Below, in pieces: positions 1-8,795 of a stretch of 54,799 nt of DNA. The DNA is from DASYCK01 sp036500205 (GTDB lineage: Bacteria; Myxococcota_A; Polyangia; Fen-1088): NCBI GenBank assembly GCA_036500205.1, contig DASYCK010000195.1, positions 1 through 54,799 of the forward strand, read 5' to 3'. The translations under genes and the position numbers were made by a program. The notes beneath the pieces were generated by a model that had not been told where the DNA came from, ran no database searches, and saw nothing but the letters and a program-made list of their open reading frames with translations. Within the stretch, counting starts at the first letter, position 1; the number at the start of each line of letters is the position of its first letter.

Positions 1-2333
1 TGCGCCTCCACGGCCCCTTCGTTCGGCGCCGTCGTGCCGTCGGCACGGCGGACGACCAGGGTCGAGCCCGCGACCTCGCCGTCCGGCGTGCCGCGCTCGA
101 ATCCATGTTGCGCCCGCCAGGCCGCCACGAGCGCGGCCAGAGGCACCGACTGAACCACGCGCAGCCGGAAGCGCGCCAGCTGGCGCTGGCGGAGATGCGC
201 GACCACCGCCTTGGCGAGCATGTAGTCCGCTCCGGGCGCGAGCGGCGTAACGAAGGTCCATAGCTCGTGGCCATCGGGGCCGAGCCTGTTTCGGGCGTCG
301 AGATGATCGAGGATATTGCCCACTTGGGCATGGATCGACGTGCGGGCCGACGCGAGCTCGACCACGTTGTGACCAGCCAGTCCAATGATTCGCTCCTTGA
401 AGACGGTTGGCCGGCCGACACCGTCGCCATGCGGACCGGGCTTCTGCTCGATCCTCGCGGCGATCTGTCGCTGGCGAGCAGGTGTGGATAGCTCTCGCCG
501 ATCACCGTCCCGCGCCGTCAGGGGACCGGCCAGTGCGATGATCGACTCGACATCGAGCGTCCGTTGATCCGGCCTCAGCTTTTGAAACGGGATCAACGCT
601 TCGTGCAATTTCCTGAAGTCGTCCCGCCGCCCGCCGGGCCGCCACCCCGACAAACGCTTCTCCCGGCACCAGGAATCGTGCTCGAGGCGCGCCAGCCTGT
701 CGACGACAGCCGACGGGACGGTTCCCTTCGTCAACGCATCGAGGATCGAACTCGGTAACACGGGAATATCCCCCTCGACGACGAAGCCGGCGGACGCCAG
801 CTTCACCACACCGTGATCGGCCGCCCGTCGGTTCGAGTCTCGAAACTCTTCCGAGACCCTGCCCCAGGTACGCTGGGCGGCGGATCTCTTCTCGGAGCCG
901 TGCCGCCGCTGGTAATCGTCGTGAAGGTGCCTGGCGACCTTCTCGTTCCACTCGCTCTCGTCGACGATCGCCGCGATCGTTGGTCTGTACTCGCCGTACG
1001 GTTCGAGCACCTGCTCCAGGAACGGGCTCGTCTTCCAGTCTCCCGCAGGTTCCCCGGTTGCCGACGACCGAAGATGGGTGAGATAGCTGTGGAATTGGGA
1101 CCCGTCGTCCACCCGCATGAAAAACGGCGCTTTCCAGCGTCCGCTGAGGCGCGCGGTGCGTCGCGTTCGCAGCGCCAAGGCGAAGCATGCCGCATCGGAG
1201 GCAGCCTGTACCAGCACGGCCGTCACCGGCAGGTCCTCCGCCTCCTGAAGCTGGTCTTCGCTGAGATCGCCTTCGCTCGCGAGCGCGAGAACGCGCACGG
1301 TCTTCGCGAGATCGAGCGCGGGATCGGCGGCCGCCGCCGGATAGTCGCGGGCCAGGCGCGCGCGAACCCCCGCCACGTCGGATGTGAAGACCGTGAATCG
1401 TGGCGGAGCCTGTCCGGCCAGCGGACCGAGGCGCAGGGTATGAAGCAACACCTCCTCTGCGTAGGTGTCGAAGCCCACGAACACCACGTTTGCCGCGGCG
1501 GTGCCGTTCTCTCGCGCGCGGATGACCACCGGAAAGCGTGCCAGGAACCGGCGCGCGGCGGTCGCGCTCAAGGCAAAGGGCCGCGGCAAGACCGGTGGTA
1601 TGCCGTCGCCCGGCATGCCGGGAAACGCCTCGCGTCTCAACACGGGATCCGCGACGTGAACGAACAGCTCCAGGTACCTGTAAGCCGGCTCGGCGGCCAG
1701 CATGGCAACGACACGACCGGCAATCTCGATGTTCACGCCATCGCTGCGGGTCGCGATGAAAACACGTCGAGCCGCCTTCACGTTGACGCGTGCGAGGGCG
1801 TCCTCTTGAAGCGCGTCCCCGAGCACGTGAATGCCGAGCGAACGATCTTCAGTCTCGGACGGTTCCAACGGCTCTTTGTCGAGCCCAACGACCAGCCGGC
1901 GGCCGGAAAATCCCAGGGCGCGATCAGCGCGCGTCTGCGCGCGCCGATGTTCCAGCACGGCGCGGCCCTTCGTTCCAAGCCCGATCACCACATCGTGATC
2001 CGTGGCCCGGCGCGCCCGACGTTCCATCCATGCTTTGGCCAGCCAAGGACCGAGCAGGCGGAACAGGGCGACCGACCCGAACAGGGTTCCGCAGGCACGC
2101 GCGAGCCGCAGAAGCCAGTTCTGATTCGCCCCGGCCGTGCCTCCAGTCAAGAGCCCGAAGGCGCGGAAGCACGCCTCCTCCCATCCCAGCCGCACCGCCT
2201 CGACCTTCGTCGGATTTGGCGTGAGGACCAGGATCGTGGCCCGATGAAACCCGAAGATCCCGAGCGTCACGGCGAGGATGGCAGAGCTAGCGATCACCCA
2301 GTTCCAACGATTCCAGCTCGTCTCGCGGCTCAT
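1..2333 (-). CDS. Membrane TrkA-N / RyR / SLOG-like sensor protein (3' part cut off by window edge)
   Basis: Reading the minus strand from ATG 2333 gives 777 codons with no stop before the window edge. An in-frame stop lies upstream at 2367-2369, so this ATG is the first possible start. Residues about 12-29 and 72-98 look like membrane segments. Residues 113-215 form a Rossmann fold of the TrkA-N type (VVIGLG at 115-120, VVGLDK at 148-153, GDA at 172-174, SDGVNIEIA at 197-205). A second Rossmann-like stretch begins with NVVFVGF at 282. Residues about 545-597 match the RyR repeat (LARLEHDSW, REKRLSGW, LIPFQKL). Residues 647-735 resemble SLOG domains (IIGLAGH at 649-655, TPLAPGADYMLA at 696-707). 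TrkA-N domains bind NAD(H), and SLOG domains bind or process nucleotides in stress and conflict systems. I infer an NAD- or nucleotide-responsive membrane sensor; the C-terminal part is outside the window. Confidence 0.8.
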   Translation of the reverse strand, partial: MSRETSWNRWNWVIASSAILAVTLGIFGFHRATILVLTPNPTKVEAVRLGWEEACFRAFGLLTGGTAGANQNWLLRLARACGTLFGSVALFRLLGPWLAKAWMERRARRATDHDVVIGLGTKGRAVLEHRRAQTRADRALGFSGRRLVVGLDKEPLEPSETEDRSLGIHVLGDALQEDALARVNVKAARRVFIATRSDGVNIEIAGRVVAMLAAEPAYRYLELFVHVADPVLRREAFPGMPGDGIPPVLPRPFALSATAARRFLARFPVVIRARENGTAAANVVFVGFDTYAEEVLLHTLRLGPLAGQAPPRFTVFTSDVAGVRARLARDYPAAAADPALDLAKTVRVLALASEGDLSEDQLQEAEDLPVTAVLVQAASDAACFALALRTRRTARLSGRWKAPFFMRVDDGSQFHSYLTHLRSSATGEPAGDWKTSPFLEQVLEPYGEYRPTIAAIVDESEWNEKVARHLHDDYQRRHGSEKRSAAQRTWGRVSEEFRDSNRRAADHGVVKLASAGFVVEGDIPVLPSSILDALTKGTVPSAVVDRLARLEHDSWCREKRLSGWRPGGRRDDFRKLHEALIPFQKLRPDQRTLDVESIIALAGPLTARDGDRRELSTPARQRQIAARIEQKPGPHGDGVGRPTVFKERIIGLAGHNVVELASARTSIHAQVGNILDHLDARNRLGPDGHELWTFVTPLAPGADYMLAKAVVAHLRQRQLARFRLRVVQSVPLAALVAAWRAQHGFERGTPDGEVAGSTLVVRRADGTTAPNEGAVEA

Positions 2334-2572
2334 CGGCGCAATCTTTCGTCGACGGTCGTCCCGCGGTCAACAGCACGAAAAATGTGGCTCAGGGAGAGCC
2401 GGCGGCTCTCTCGCTCGAAATCTCGGAGAAAGGGATGACGGTCGACATCGAACCCGAGGAATCCATCTCGTCGGCCGCAATTCTTGATGATCCAGAAACA
2501 CGCCGCTTTGTCGGCGATCGCGTTGATGGGGGCTTGCGTCGATAAATGCCACGATTTACGCGGCATTCGCAT
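2330..2572 (-). CDS. Possible small protein coupled to the TrkA-N/RyR gene (uncertain)
   Basis: An 80-codon frame starts with ATG 2572 and ends in a TGA that overlaps the downstream ATG as ATGA, the geometry of translational coupling. The product is basic and charged (FERESRRLSL, DRGTTVDERLRR) and I recognise no family. No Shine-Dalgarno sequence is obvious before ATG 2572, and the same frame stays open further upstream to 2797. Third-position GC looks intermediate, below that of typical genes here. It may be a real accessory leader gene or only an open frame in the upstream region. Confidence 0.25.
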   Translation of the reverse strand: MRMPRKSWHLSTQAPINAIADKAACFWIIKNCGRRDGFLGFDVDRHPFLRDFERESRRLSLSHIFRAVDRGTTVDERLRR

Positions 2573-2735
2573 TGAAGATGATGTGTTGATTACAGCTCGA
2601 GGCGCGAATGTGTGGCCGCCGCCATTCCCAAGGATCGGGTTTCGCGATCGAAACAATTCTCGCTTATTGAAATTAGAGGCGAACGCAAGCACAAAAAATT
2701 TGTCGACGCCCGTTTTGAGGTTCATAAATTTCTCC

Positions 2736-2981
2736 ATGAACACCACGGGGAGAAAAACGGTGAAGGGGCGGACGACCTCGGCACCCAAGACGGCCAAGAC
2801 ACCCGCACCGACACCCGCCTCGACCGCCGTGGCCTCGCCCGCGGCCCTCGAGAAGAAGCCGCCCGCGACGCAGGAAGCGATCGCCGAGCGCGCCTACCAG
2901 CTCTACCTCTCGCGAAACGGCGAAGCCGGTCACGAAGTGGAAGACTGGCTGGCCGCCGAGACCGAGCTGACCACCGCCTAG
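2736..2981 (+). CDS. DUF2934 family small protein
   Basis: The 81-residue protein has a basic, Thr/Pro/Ala-rich N-terminus (about residues 1-45) and a C-terminal DUF2934 domain: EAIAERAYQLYLSRNG followed by EDWLAAETEL. DUF2934 proteins are short, common in soil bacteria and of unknown function. The frame stays open upstream to 2484, but that part has lower GC and does not look coding, so ATG 2736 was preferred. There is no clear ribosome binding site before it, so a leaderless or alternative start is possible. It is transcribed away from the TrkA-N/RyR gene and towards fabF. Confidence 0.65.
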   Translation: MNTTGRKTVKGRTTSAPKTAKTPAPTPASTAVASPAALEKKPPATQEAIAERAYQLYLSRNGEAGHEVEDWLAAETELTTA

Positions 2982-2994
2982 GTCTTCTGATCGA

Positions 2995-3011
2995 CGGAGC
3001 GTTGCGCTCCG
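2995..3011 (+). terminator. Hairpin after the DUF2934 gene
   Basis: A 7-bp perfect stem (CGGAGCG/CGCTCCG) with a TTG loop lies 14 bases after the stop codon, between two convergent genes. There is no T-tract, so this is only a possible terminator. Confidence 0.25.
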
Positions 3012-3082
3012 ATCGGACCGCAGCGGGTGCGATCTATTTCGTCAGATGGCGAAGCTGCGCGTGCGGTCGGCTGATTCCGCGG

Positions 3083-4321
3083 TCACTTATAGCGAGACAG
3101 CACCAGACAGGCGTTGGTGCCGCCGAAGCCGTAGCTGTTGGTCAGGACGTGGTCGACCCGCACTTCGCGCGCCGTGTTCGGCACGTAGTCGAGGTCGCAC
3201 TCCGGATCGGGCGTCGTGTAGTTGATGGTCGGCGGGATGGCACCGCGCGCGATGGCCAGCGCGCAGATCCCCGTCTCCACGCCGCCCGCCGCCCCCAGCA
3301 TGTGACCGGTCATCGACTTGGTCGAGCTGATCATCACCTTGCGGGCCGCGTCGCCGAACACCTTCTTGATGGCGAGCGTCTCGTTGGCGTCGTTCATCTT
3401 GGTCGACGTGCCGTGGGCGTTGATGTACCCGATGTCGGCCGGCGACAGCTTCGCGTCCTTCAACGCCAGCTTCATGCAGCGCTGCGCCCCCTCGCCTTCC
3501 GGGGCCGGCGCGGTGATGTGGTGCGCGTCGGCGTTCGCCGCGTAGCCGGTGATCTCGGCGTAGATCTTGGCGCCGCGCGCCTTGGCGTGCTCCAGCTCCT
3601 CGATGACCAGGATGCCCGCCCCTTCGGCGATGACGAAGCCATCGCGATCGCGATCGAACGGCCGCGACGCCTGCTCCGGCGCCTCGTTCCGCGTCGACAG
3701 CGCGCGCATGCTGTTGAAGCCGCCCACGCCCAGCGGGCTGACCGTCGCCTCGGCGCCGCCGCAGATCATCGCGTCGGCGTCGCCGCGCTCGATGGCGCGC
3801 GCCGCCTCGCCGATCGCGTGCGCGCCGGTCGAGCAGGCCGAGACATGTGAAAAGTTCGGCCCCTTGGCCCCCAGGCGAATCGAGATCTGCCCCGGGGCGA
3901 GATTGACGATGATCATGGGGACGAAGAACGGCGAGATGCCGTACCGCGGCCCCTTCTCGGCCAGGGTGGCGCAGGCCGCCTCGATGCTGGTGACGCCGCC
4001 CAGGCCGGCCCCCACGTAGCATCCGACGCGCTCCGCGAACTCACCCTCGATCTTCAGCCCCGAATCGTCGACCGCCAGACAGGCGCTGGCCACCGCGTAC
4101 TGGATGAACTTGTCGACGTTCCGGGCGTCGCGCGACGTCATCCAGCGGGTCACGTCGAAGTTCTTGATCTCGCCCGCGAAGTGCGTCGCGAACTGCGTCG
4201 AATCGAAGTGCGTGATGGGACCGATGCCGGATCTCCCGGACAGCAGCCCTTGCCACGTCTCCTCGGTTCCGACCGCAACGGGGGTCACGAGACCGATGCC
4301 GGTGACTACGACTCGCCTCAT
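3083..4321 (-). CDS. fabF: Beta-ketoacyl-ACP synthase II
   Basis: FabF condenses malonyl-ACP with acyl-ACP in type II fatty acid elongation in the cytoplasm. The 412-residue protein has the full family length and starts MRRVVVTGIG. The catalytic triad is visible: Cys163 in SACSTGAH, His303 in NAHGTSTKMND and His340 in KSMTGHMLGA. It is the last gene of the fatty-acid operon, 111 bases after acpP. The C-terminus ends with the usual NSYGFGGTNACLVL block. FabF rather than FabB is inferred from operon position next to acpP and overall motif spacing. Confidence 0.95.
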   Translation of the reverse strand: MRRVVVTGIGLVTPVAVGTEETWQGLLSGRSGIGPITHFDSTQFATHFAGEIKNFDVTRWMTSRDARNVDKFIQYAVASACLAVDDSGLKIEGEFAERVGCYVGAGLGGVTSIEAACATLAEKGPRYGISPFFVPMIIVNLAPGQISIRLGAKGPNFSHVSACSTGAHAIGEAARAIERGDADAMICGGAEATVSPLGVGGFNSMRALSTRNEAPEQASRPFDRDRDGFVIAEGAGILVIEELEHAKARGAKIYAEITGYAANADAHHITAPAPEGEGAQRCMKLALKDAKLSPADIGYINAHGTSTKMNDANETLAIKKVFGDAARKVMISSTKSMTGHMLGAAGGVETGICALAIARGAIPPTINYTTPDPECDLDYVPNTAREVRVDHVLTNSYGFGGTNACLVLSRYK

Positions 4322-4432
4322 CTTCGATCGACTCGCATGGAGAAAGAACTGATCATGAATGACAAGTGTCTCTTCATCGTCGGGGTTCGTACTGCGGGAC
4401 CGCTGCTTTCCGCTCGCGGCCCCGCCGTCCTG

Positions 4433-4672
4433 CTACTTCGCGTGAGCTTTGATGTAGTTGATGACGTCGCCGACGGTCTTGATCTTCTCGGTGTCCTCGT
4501 CGGGGATTTCCAGCTTGAAGGTCTCTTCCAAGGCTAGCACCAACTCGACGACGGCCAACGAATCGGCCTTGAGATCGTCCGCGAATGACGCTTCCGGCTT
4601 CACCTTGTCGGGCGAAACCTCGAGCTGCTCCACGATGATTTTTCGAACGCGTTCCTCAACGTTGTCTGCCAT
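4433..4672 (-). CDS. acpP: Acyl carrier protein
   Basis: The 79-residue acidic protein carries growing acyl chains on a 4'-phosphopantetheine arm. The attachment site is Ser38 in the DSL motif (ADDLKADSLAVVE). Flanking helices and length match AcpP. It lies between fabG and fabF, the standard order. The product is strongly acidic around helix II, which FabD, FabG, FabH and FabF recognise. Confidence 0.96.
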   Translation of the reverse strand: MADNVEERVRKIIVEQLEVSPDKVKPEASFADDLKADSLAVVELVLALEETFKLEIPDEDTEKIKTVGDVINYIKAHAK

Positions 4673-4737
4673 TTTTCCCTTCTTTCCGCCAAAAACCGAG
4701 GCGGGCCGCGCCCCCCCGGTTTGTCGAGCGGCGTACC

Positions 4738-5490
4738 TTACATGAAGAGTCCGCCATTGACCCGTAAAACTTCACCCGTGACGTACCCCGCCGCAGGCCC
4801 CGCCAGAAAGGCCACGGCCGCCGCCACGTCCTCCGGACGCCCCACCCGTCCGAGCGGAATCGACTTCACCAGATCGGCCCGTTTCTCGGGGGGAAGGTCC
4901 TTCGCCGTCATGTCGGTGTCGATGTAGCCCGGGGACACCGCGTTGACCGTGATGCCCCGCGACGCATACTCGCGCGCCCAGGTCTTGGTCAGGCCGATGA
5001 GCCCCGCCTTGGCCGCGACGTAGGGACCCTGCCCGGCCGAGCCGGTCTCGGCGGTCACAGACGTGATGTTGATGATGCGGCCGGCCTCCTTCGCCTTCAT
5101 CAACGAACGCAGGGCGGCACGGGTGCAATAGAACGCGCCGCTCAGGTTCACGTCGATCGCCCGCTTCCACTCGGCATCCTTGGCGCCCAGGGTCAACGTA
5201 TTGACCGCCACGCCGGCGTTGTTCACCAGGATGTGCAGGCCCCCCTCGGTGGCGACGATGTCCTTGATCGCCTCGTCGACGGCCTGCGGGTCGGACACGT
5301 CGAAGCGTCGCGTGGCCGCCGTGCCGCCTGCCGCGGCGACGGCGCTGGCGGTCTCGGTGGCGGCGCCCTCGTCGGCGGTGTAATTGACCACCACCCGCGC
5401 GCCGCGCGCCCCCAGCGCCACCGCGATGGCGCGCCCGATGCCGCGCGAGCCTCCCGTCACCAGCGCCACCCGACCTTCGAGCTCACGCAT
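4738..5490 (-). CDS. fabG: 3-oxoacyl-ACP reductase
   Basis: FabG reduces 3-oxoacyl-ACP with NADPH. The 250-residue short-chain dehydrogenase has the nucleotide-binding motif TGGSRGIGRAIA (12-23), NNAG (90-93) and the catalytic Ser144, Tyr157 and Lys161 (YVAAK). The C-terminus GEVLRVNGGLFM is typical of FabG. Its start overlaps the end of fabD by 8 bases, which suggests translational coupling. Confidence 0.95.
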   Translation of the reverse strand: MRELEGRVALVTGGSRGIGRAIAVALGARGARVVVNYTADEGAATETASAVAAAGGTAATRRFDVSDPQAVDEAIKDIVATEGGLHILVNNAGVAVNTLTLGAKDAEWKRAIDVNLSGAFYCTRAALRSLMKAKEAGRIINITSVTAETGSAGQGPYVAAKAGLIGLTKTWAREYASRGITVNAVSPGYIDTDMTAKDLPPEKRADLVKSIPLGRVGRPEDVAAAVAFLAGPAAGYVTGEVLRVNGGLFM

Positions 5491-6472
5491 CGCTTCGATC
5501 CCTTTCCACAGGTGCCTTTCCCAAAGATGCCGTCACGGCGGCGAGCGCCGTCGGATCGCCCACGCTGTGCACGACCAGCGCGGGAGCGATGCGCTTGCCC
5601 AGGCCGCCGAGCACGCTCCCCTGCCCCAGCTCGACCGCCGCGATGAGCTCCATCGCCGCCAGCCGCTGCACGGTCTCTTCCCAGCGCACGGGCGCCGTCA
5701 CCTGACGGACCAGCAACTCGCGGACCCGCCCCCCCTCGACGTTAGGGGCGGCGTCGACGTTGGCGACGACGGGGACCGCGGGATCACGCACGTCGGTGGC
5801 GGCCAGCGCCGCCGCCAGCCGCTCGGCGGCGGGGCGCATCAGCTCGCAATGGAAGGGGGCGCTGACGGCCAGGGGCAGGGCCCGCTTCGCCCCGCGCGCC
5901 TTGGCCGCCGCGCAGGCAGCCTCGACCGCGCGCTTGTGTCCCGCGATGACGATCTGACCGCCGCCGTTCAGGTTGGCGGCCGAGACGACCTCGCCCGGAC
6001 AGGCGGCGCGCGCCTCCGCGCAAGCGGCCTCGGCGTCGGCCGCGCCCAACCCCAGGATCGCGGCCATCGCGCCCACGCCCGGCGCCACGGCCTCTTGCAT
6101 GAATTTTCCGCGCAAGTTCACCAACCGCACCGCGTCCGCCAGCGTCAGGGCTCCCGCGGCGACCAGCGCCGAGTACTCCCCCAACGAGTGGCCCGCCACG
6201 ACAGCGGGACGCAGCGTCGTCGCCTCTTGCAGCACGCGCAACGCCGCGATGCTCGTGGTCAGGATCGCCGGCTGCGCGTTGGCCGTCAGCATCAGCTCCT
6301 CCTCCGGCCCCTCGAAGCAGAGGCGCGACAGCGAGAAGCCCAGGGTCGCGTCCGCCTCCTCGAAGACGGCGCGCGCCGCCGCCGAGGCCTCATGGAGCGC
6401 CTTGCCCATACCGACCTTTTGCGAGCCCTGGCCGGGGAAGAGAAACGCCATTTTTTCCTGAGGCTGACTCAT
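5483..6472 (-). CDS. fabD: Malonyl-CoA:ACP transacylase
   Basis: FabD moves malonyl from CoA to ACP. The 329-residue protein has the N-terminal GQGSQKVGMG motif and the nucleophile Ser96 in GHSLGEY, with family-typical length. It begins 16 bases after the fabH stop and overlaps fabG at its 3' end. Its place between fabH and fabG is the conserved arrangement. Confidence 0.95.
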   Translation of the reverse strand: MSQPQEKMAFLFPGQGSQKVGMGKALHEASAAARAVFEEADATLGFSLSRLCFEGPEEELMLTANAQPAILTTSIAALRVLQEATTLRPAVVAGHSLGEYSALVAAGALTLADAVRLVNLRGKFMQEAVAPGVGAMAAILGLGAADAEAACAEARAACPGEVVSAANLNGGGQIVIAGHKRAVEAACAAAKARGAKRALPLAVSAPFHCELMRPAAERLAAALAATDVRDPAVPVVANVDAAPNVEGGRVRELLVRQVTAPVRWEETVQRLAAMELIAAVELGQGSVLGGLGKRIAPALVVHSVGDPTALAAVTASLGKAPVERDRSDA

Positions 6473-6488
6473 CGGCGTTGGGGCTCCG

Positions 6489-7481
6489 CTACCAGCGCAC
6501 GGCCGCCGAGGCCCAGGCGAGCCCGCCGCCGAGCGCCGTCATCAACAACAGGTCGCCCTCTTTGATCTTGCCCCGCTCCATCGCCTCGTCGAGCGCGGTG
6601 GGGACGGACGCCGACGACGTGTTGCCGTACCGGTCGACGTTCAGGAAGAAGCGCTCGAGCGGGATCTCCACCCGTTCGGCCACGCCCTCGATGATGCGCA
6701 GGTTCGCCTGGTGCGCCATCACCCAGGTCACGTCGTCGATGGTCAGCCCGTTCGCCTCGAGGGCCAGCTTCGAGGCCGCGGTCATGTTCTTGACGGCGTG
6801 CTTGTACACCTCGCGGCCGTTCATCTTCACCAGGTGCCGCTTGGCCGCGATCGCGTCGGGCGTTATCGGCTCGCGCGAGCCCCCCGCCGGCTGCAGCAGG
6901 TGCTCGGTGAGGCTGCCGTCCGTGAACAGGTGCGTCGACAGGATGCCCCGCTTCGGATCGTTCTCGGGCCCCAGCAGCACCGCGCCCGCGCCGTCCCCGA
7001 ACAGCACGCAGGTCGAGCGATCGGTCCAGTCGATGATGCGCGAGAGCACCTCGACGCCGATCACCATCACCCGCTTGAACTGCCCGCAGCGGATGAAGTT
7101 GTCCCCCAGCGCCAGGCCGTAGAGAAAGCCGGCGCAGGCGGCCGACAGATCGAACGCGCAGCCGCCCGGGCGTGCCCCCAGCTTCTTTTGCACGAACGCC
7201 GCCGTCGACGGAAACGGGCAATCGCCCGTGACGGTCCCGACGATGATGCAGTCGACCTCCGCCGGCGGAACGCCCGCCTTCTCGCAGGCCGCGCGCGCCG
7301 CCTCGGTGGCGAGATCGCTGGCGGCCAGCTCGGGCGCCAGGATGTGCCGCTCGCGAATGCCGGTCCGCGTGACGATCCACTCGTCCGAGGTGTCCATCAT
7401 CCGCGACAGATCGTGGTTCGTGAGCACCTTGGGGGGGACGCCCCGGCCCGTGCCCAGAATCCGGCTGCGCGCCACGTTCAC
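6489..7481 (-). CDS. fabH: Beta-ketoacyl-ACP synthase III
   Basis: FabH starts fatty acid synthesis by condensing acyl-CoA with malonyl-ACP. The start is GTG 7481, overlapping the plsX stop as GTGA; this gives 330 residues beginning MNVARSRILG, the normal length. The frame is open further upstream but that part lies inside plsX. The catalytic residues are Cys116 (LSAACAGF), His257 (AHQANLRI) and Asn287 (YGNTSSAS). Confidence 0.94.
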   Translation of the reverse strand: MNVARSRILGTGRGVPPKVLTNHDLSRMMDTSDEWIVTRTGIRERHILAPELAASDLATEAARAACEKAGVPPAEVDCIIVGTVTGDCPFPSTAAFVQKKLGARPGGCAFDLSAACAGFLYGLALGDNFIRCGQFKRVMVIGVEVLSRIIDWTDRSTCVLFGDGAGAVLLGPENDPKRGILSTHLFTDGSLTEHLLQPAGGSREPITPDAIAAKRHLVKMNGREVYKHAVKNMTAASKLALEANGLTIDDVTWVMAHQANLRIIEGVAERVEIPLERFFLNVDRYGNTSSASVPTALDEAMERGKIKEGDLLLMTALGGGLAWASAAVRW

Positions 7482-8545
7482 GAGACGCTCTCCACGGCGG
7501 CGAGCGGGACCGCGGCCGGTGCCCATAGAAACGCGTGGTCGCCGAGCGCGCGCGTGGTCTCGCCACCGAGCCCCGTCTGGGCGAACCGCGACGCCACGCG
7601 AACGGCGTTGGCGATGGCCCGCGAATTCGAACCGCCGTGGCACACCAGCGCCACGCCATCGACGCCCACCAGCGGGGCCCCGCCGTATTCGGCGTAGTCG
7701 GTGCGGTGTTTCAGGCGGCGCAGAGGCTTGATCATCAGCGCCGCACCCAGGCGGGCCAGCACGCCCGCGCGTTCGATCTCTTCTTTCGCCATCGTCATGA
7801 TGACCTCGGCCGCTCCCTCCACGCTTTTCAGGACCACGTTCCCGGTGAATCCATCGGTGACCACCACATCGACGTCGCCGCGAAACACGTCGCGCCCTTC
7901 GACGTAACCGATGTAATCGAAAGCTGTCGTGTTCGCGTGCGCGCGCAGCAGCAGCTGGTGGGTCTCGCGCGTCAGCGCCGTTCCCTTGTGCTCTTCCGAC
8001 CCGTTCGACAGCAGACCCACGCGGGGGCGCGGCTTGCCGTGCAGCAGGCGGGCGTACACGCCCCCCAGCACCGCCCACTGCGCCATCGTGCTCGGCTTGG
8101 GATCGACGTTCGCGCCCATGTCCAGCAGCGCGCACTCACCCGTCTTCGTGGGCAAGCTGGTGACGATGGCGGGGCGCTCGACGCCGGGCAGACGGCCCAG
8201 CACGAACAGACCGCAGGCCATCATGGCGCCGGAGTTTCCCGCCGACACCACCGCGTCGGCCTCCTTCGCCTTCACCAGATCGAAGCAGACGCGCATCGAC
8301 GCCTTCTTCTTCTGCTTCACGGCCATCGAAGGGGCGTCGTCCATGGTGATGACGTCGGGCGCATGGCGCACCTCGATGCGTCCCTCGGACGCTGCGCCAC
8401 AAGCTTCGAGCTCCGGGCGCACCCGTGCCTCGTCACCGACGAGAACGACGGTGAGGTCATGCGCGCGCACGGCCGAGACGACCCCCTCCACCTCGACACG
8501 AGGCGCGCCGTCCGCTCCCATGGCGTCGACGGCGATACGGGGCAA
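7478..8545 (-). CDS. plsX: Phosphate acyltransferase PlsX
   Basis: PlsX converts acyl-ACP to acyl-phosphate for phosphatidic acid synthesis by PlsY. The 355-residue protein begins with the family signature (IAVDAMGADGAP) and carries SAGNSGAMMA and LLDMGANVDPKP. The start is TTG 8545, directly after the rpmF TAG. A good ribosome binding site (GAGGAG) lies inside the end of rpmF, nine bases away, which supports this unusual start. Its 3' end overlaps fabH. Confidence 0.94.
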   Translation of the reverse strand: MPRIAVDAMGADGAPRVEVEGVVSAVRAHDLTVVLVGDEARVRPELEACGAASEGRIEVRHAPDVITMDDAPSMAVKQKKKASMRVCFDLVKAKEADAVVSAGNSGAMMACGLFVLGRLPGVERPAIVTSLPTKTGECALLDMGANVDPKPSTMAQWAVLGGVYARLLHGKPRPRVGLLSNGSEEHKGTALTRETHQLLLRAHANTTAFDYIGYVEGRDVFRGDVDVVVTDGFTGNVVLKSVEGAAEVIMTMAKEEIERAGVLARLGAALMIKPLRRLKHRTDYAEYGGAPLVGVDGVALVCHGGSNSRAIANAVRVASRFAQTGLGGETTRALGDHAFLWAPAAVPLAAVESVS

Positions 8546-8740
8546 CTAGGGCTGCTCCTCTTCCCGCTTCTCGATCACCATGCGATCGCGATAGTAGCCA
8601 CAGCTCGGGCAGATCCGGTGCGACAGCTTCTGCTCCTGGCAGCGCGGACACGGAACCGTGTGCGGCACATCGCGCTTCATCACCTGCGCGCGGCGAATCG
8701 CTGATCGGGACTTCGACTGTCTTCTCTTGGGAACGGCCAT
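8546..8740 (-). CDS. rpmF: Ribosomal protein bL32
   Basis: The 64-residue protein starts MAVPKRRQSKSRSAIRRA, the bL32 signature. It keeps a four-cysteine zinc ribbon (CPRC then CPSC), so this is the zinc-binding form. It sits between yceD and plsX, the conserved arrangement that links large-subunit production to membrane lipid synthesis. Confidence 0.97.
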   Translation of the reverse strand: MAVPKRRQSKSRSAIRRAQVMKRDVPHTVPCPRCQEQKLSHRICPSCGYYRDRMVIEKREEEQP

Positions 8741-8795
8741 GGGGTCATCCTCGTTTCGATGGTTCTGTTTCGGAGCTGCTCGAAATTCCCGAGCG

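Noticed and set aside
813..2438. A 541-codon open frame on the plus strand.
   Set aside because: It is antisense to the TrkA-N/RyR/SLOG gene. Its translation is Arg/Gly-rich with no motifs, while the minus strand shows clear domains over the same bases.
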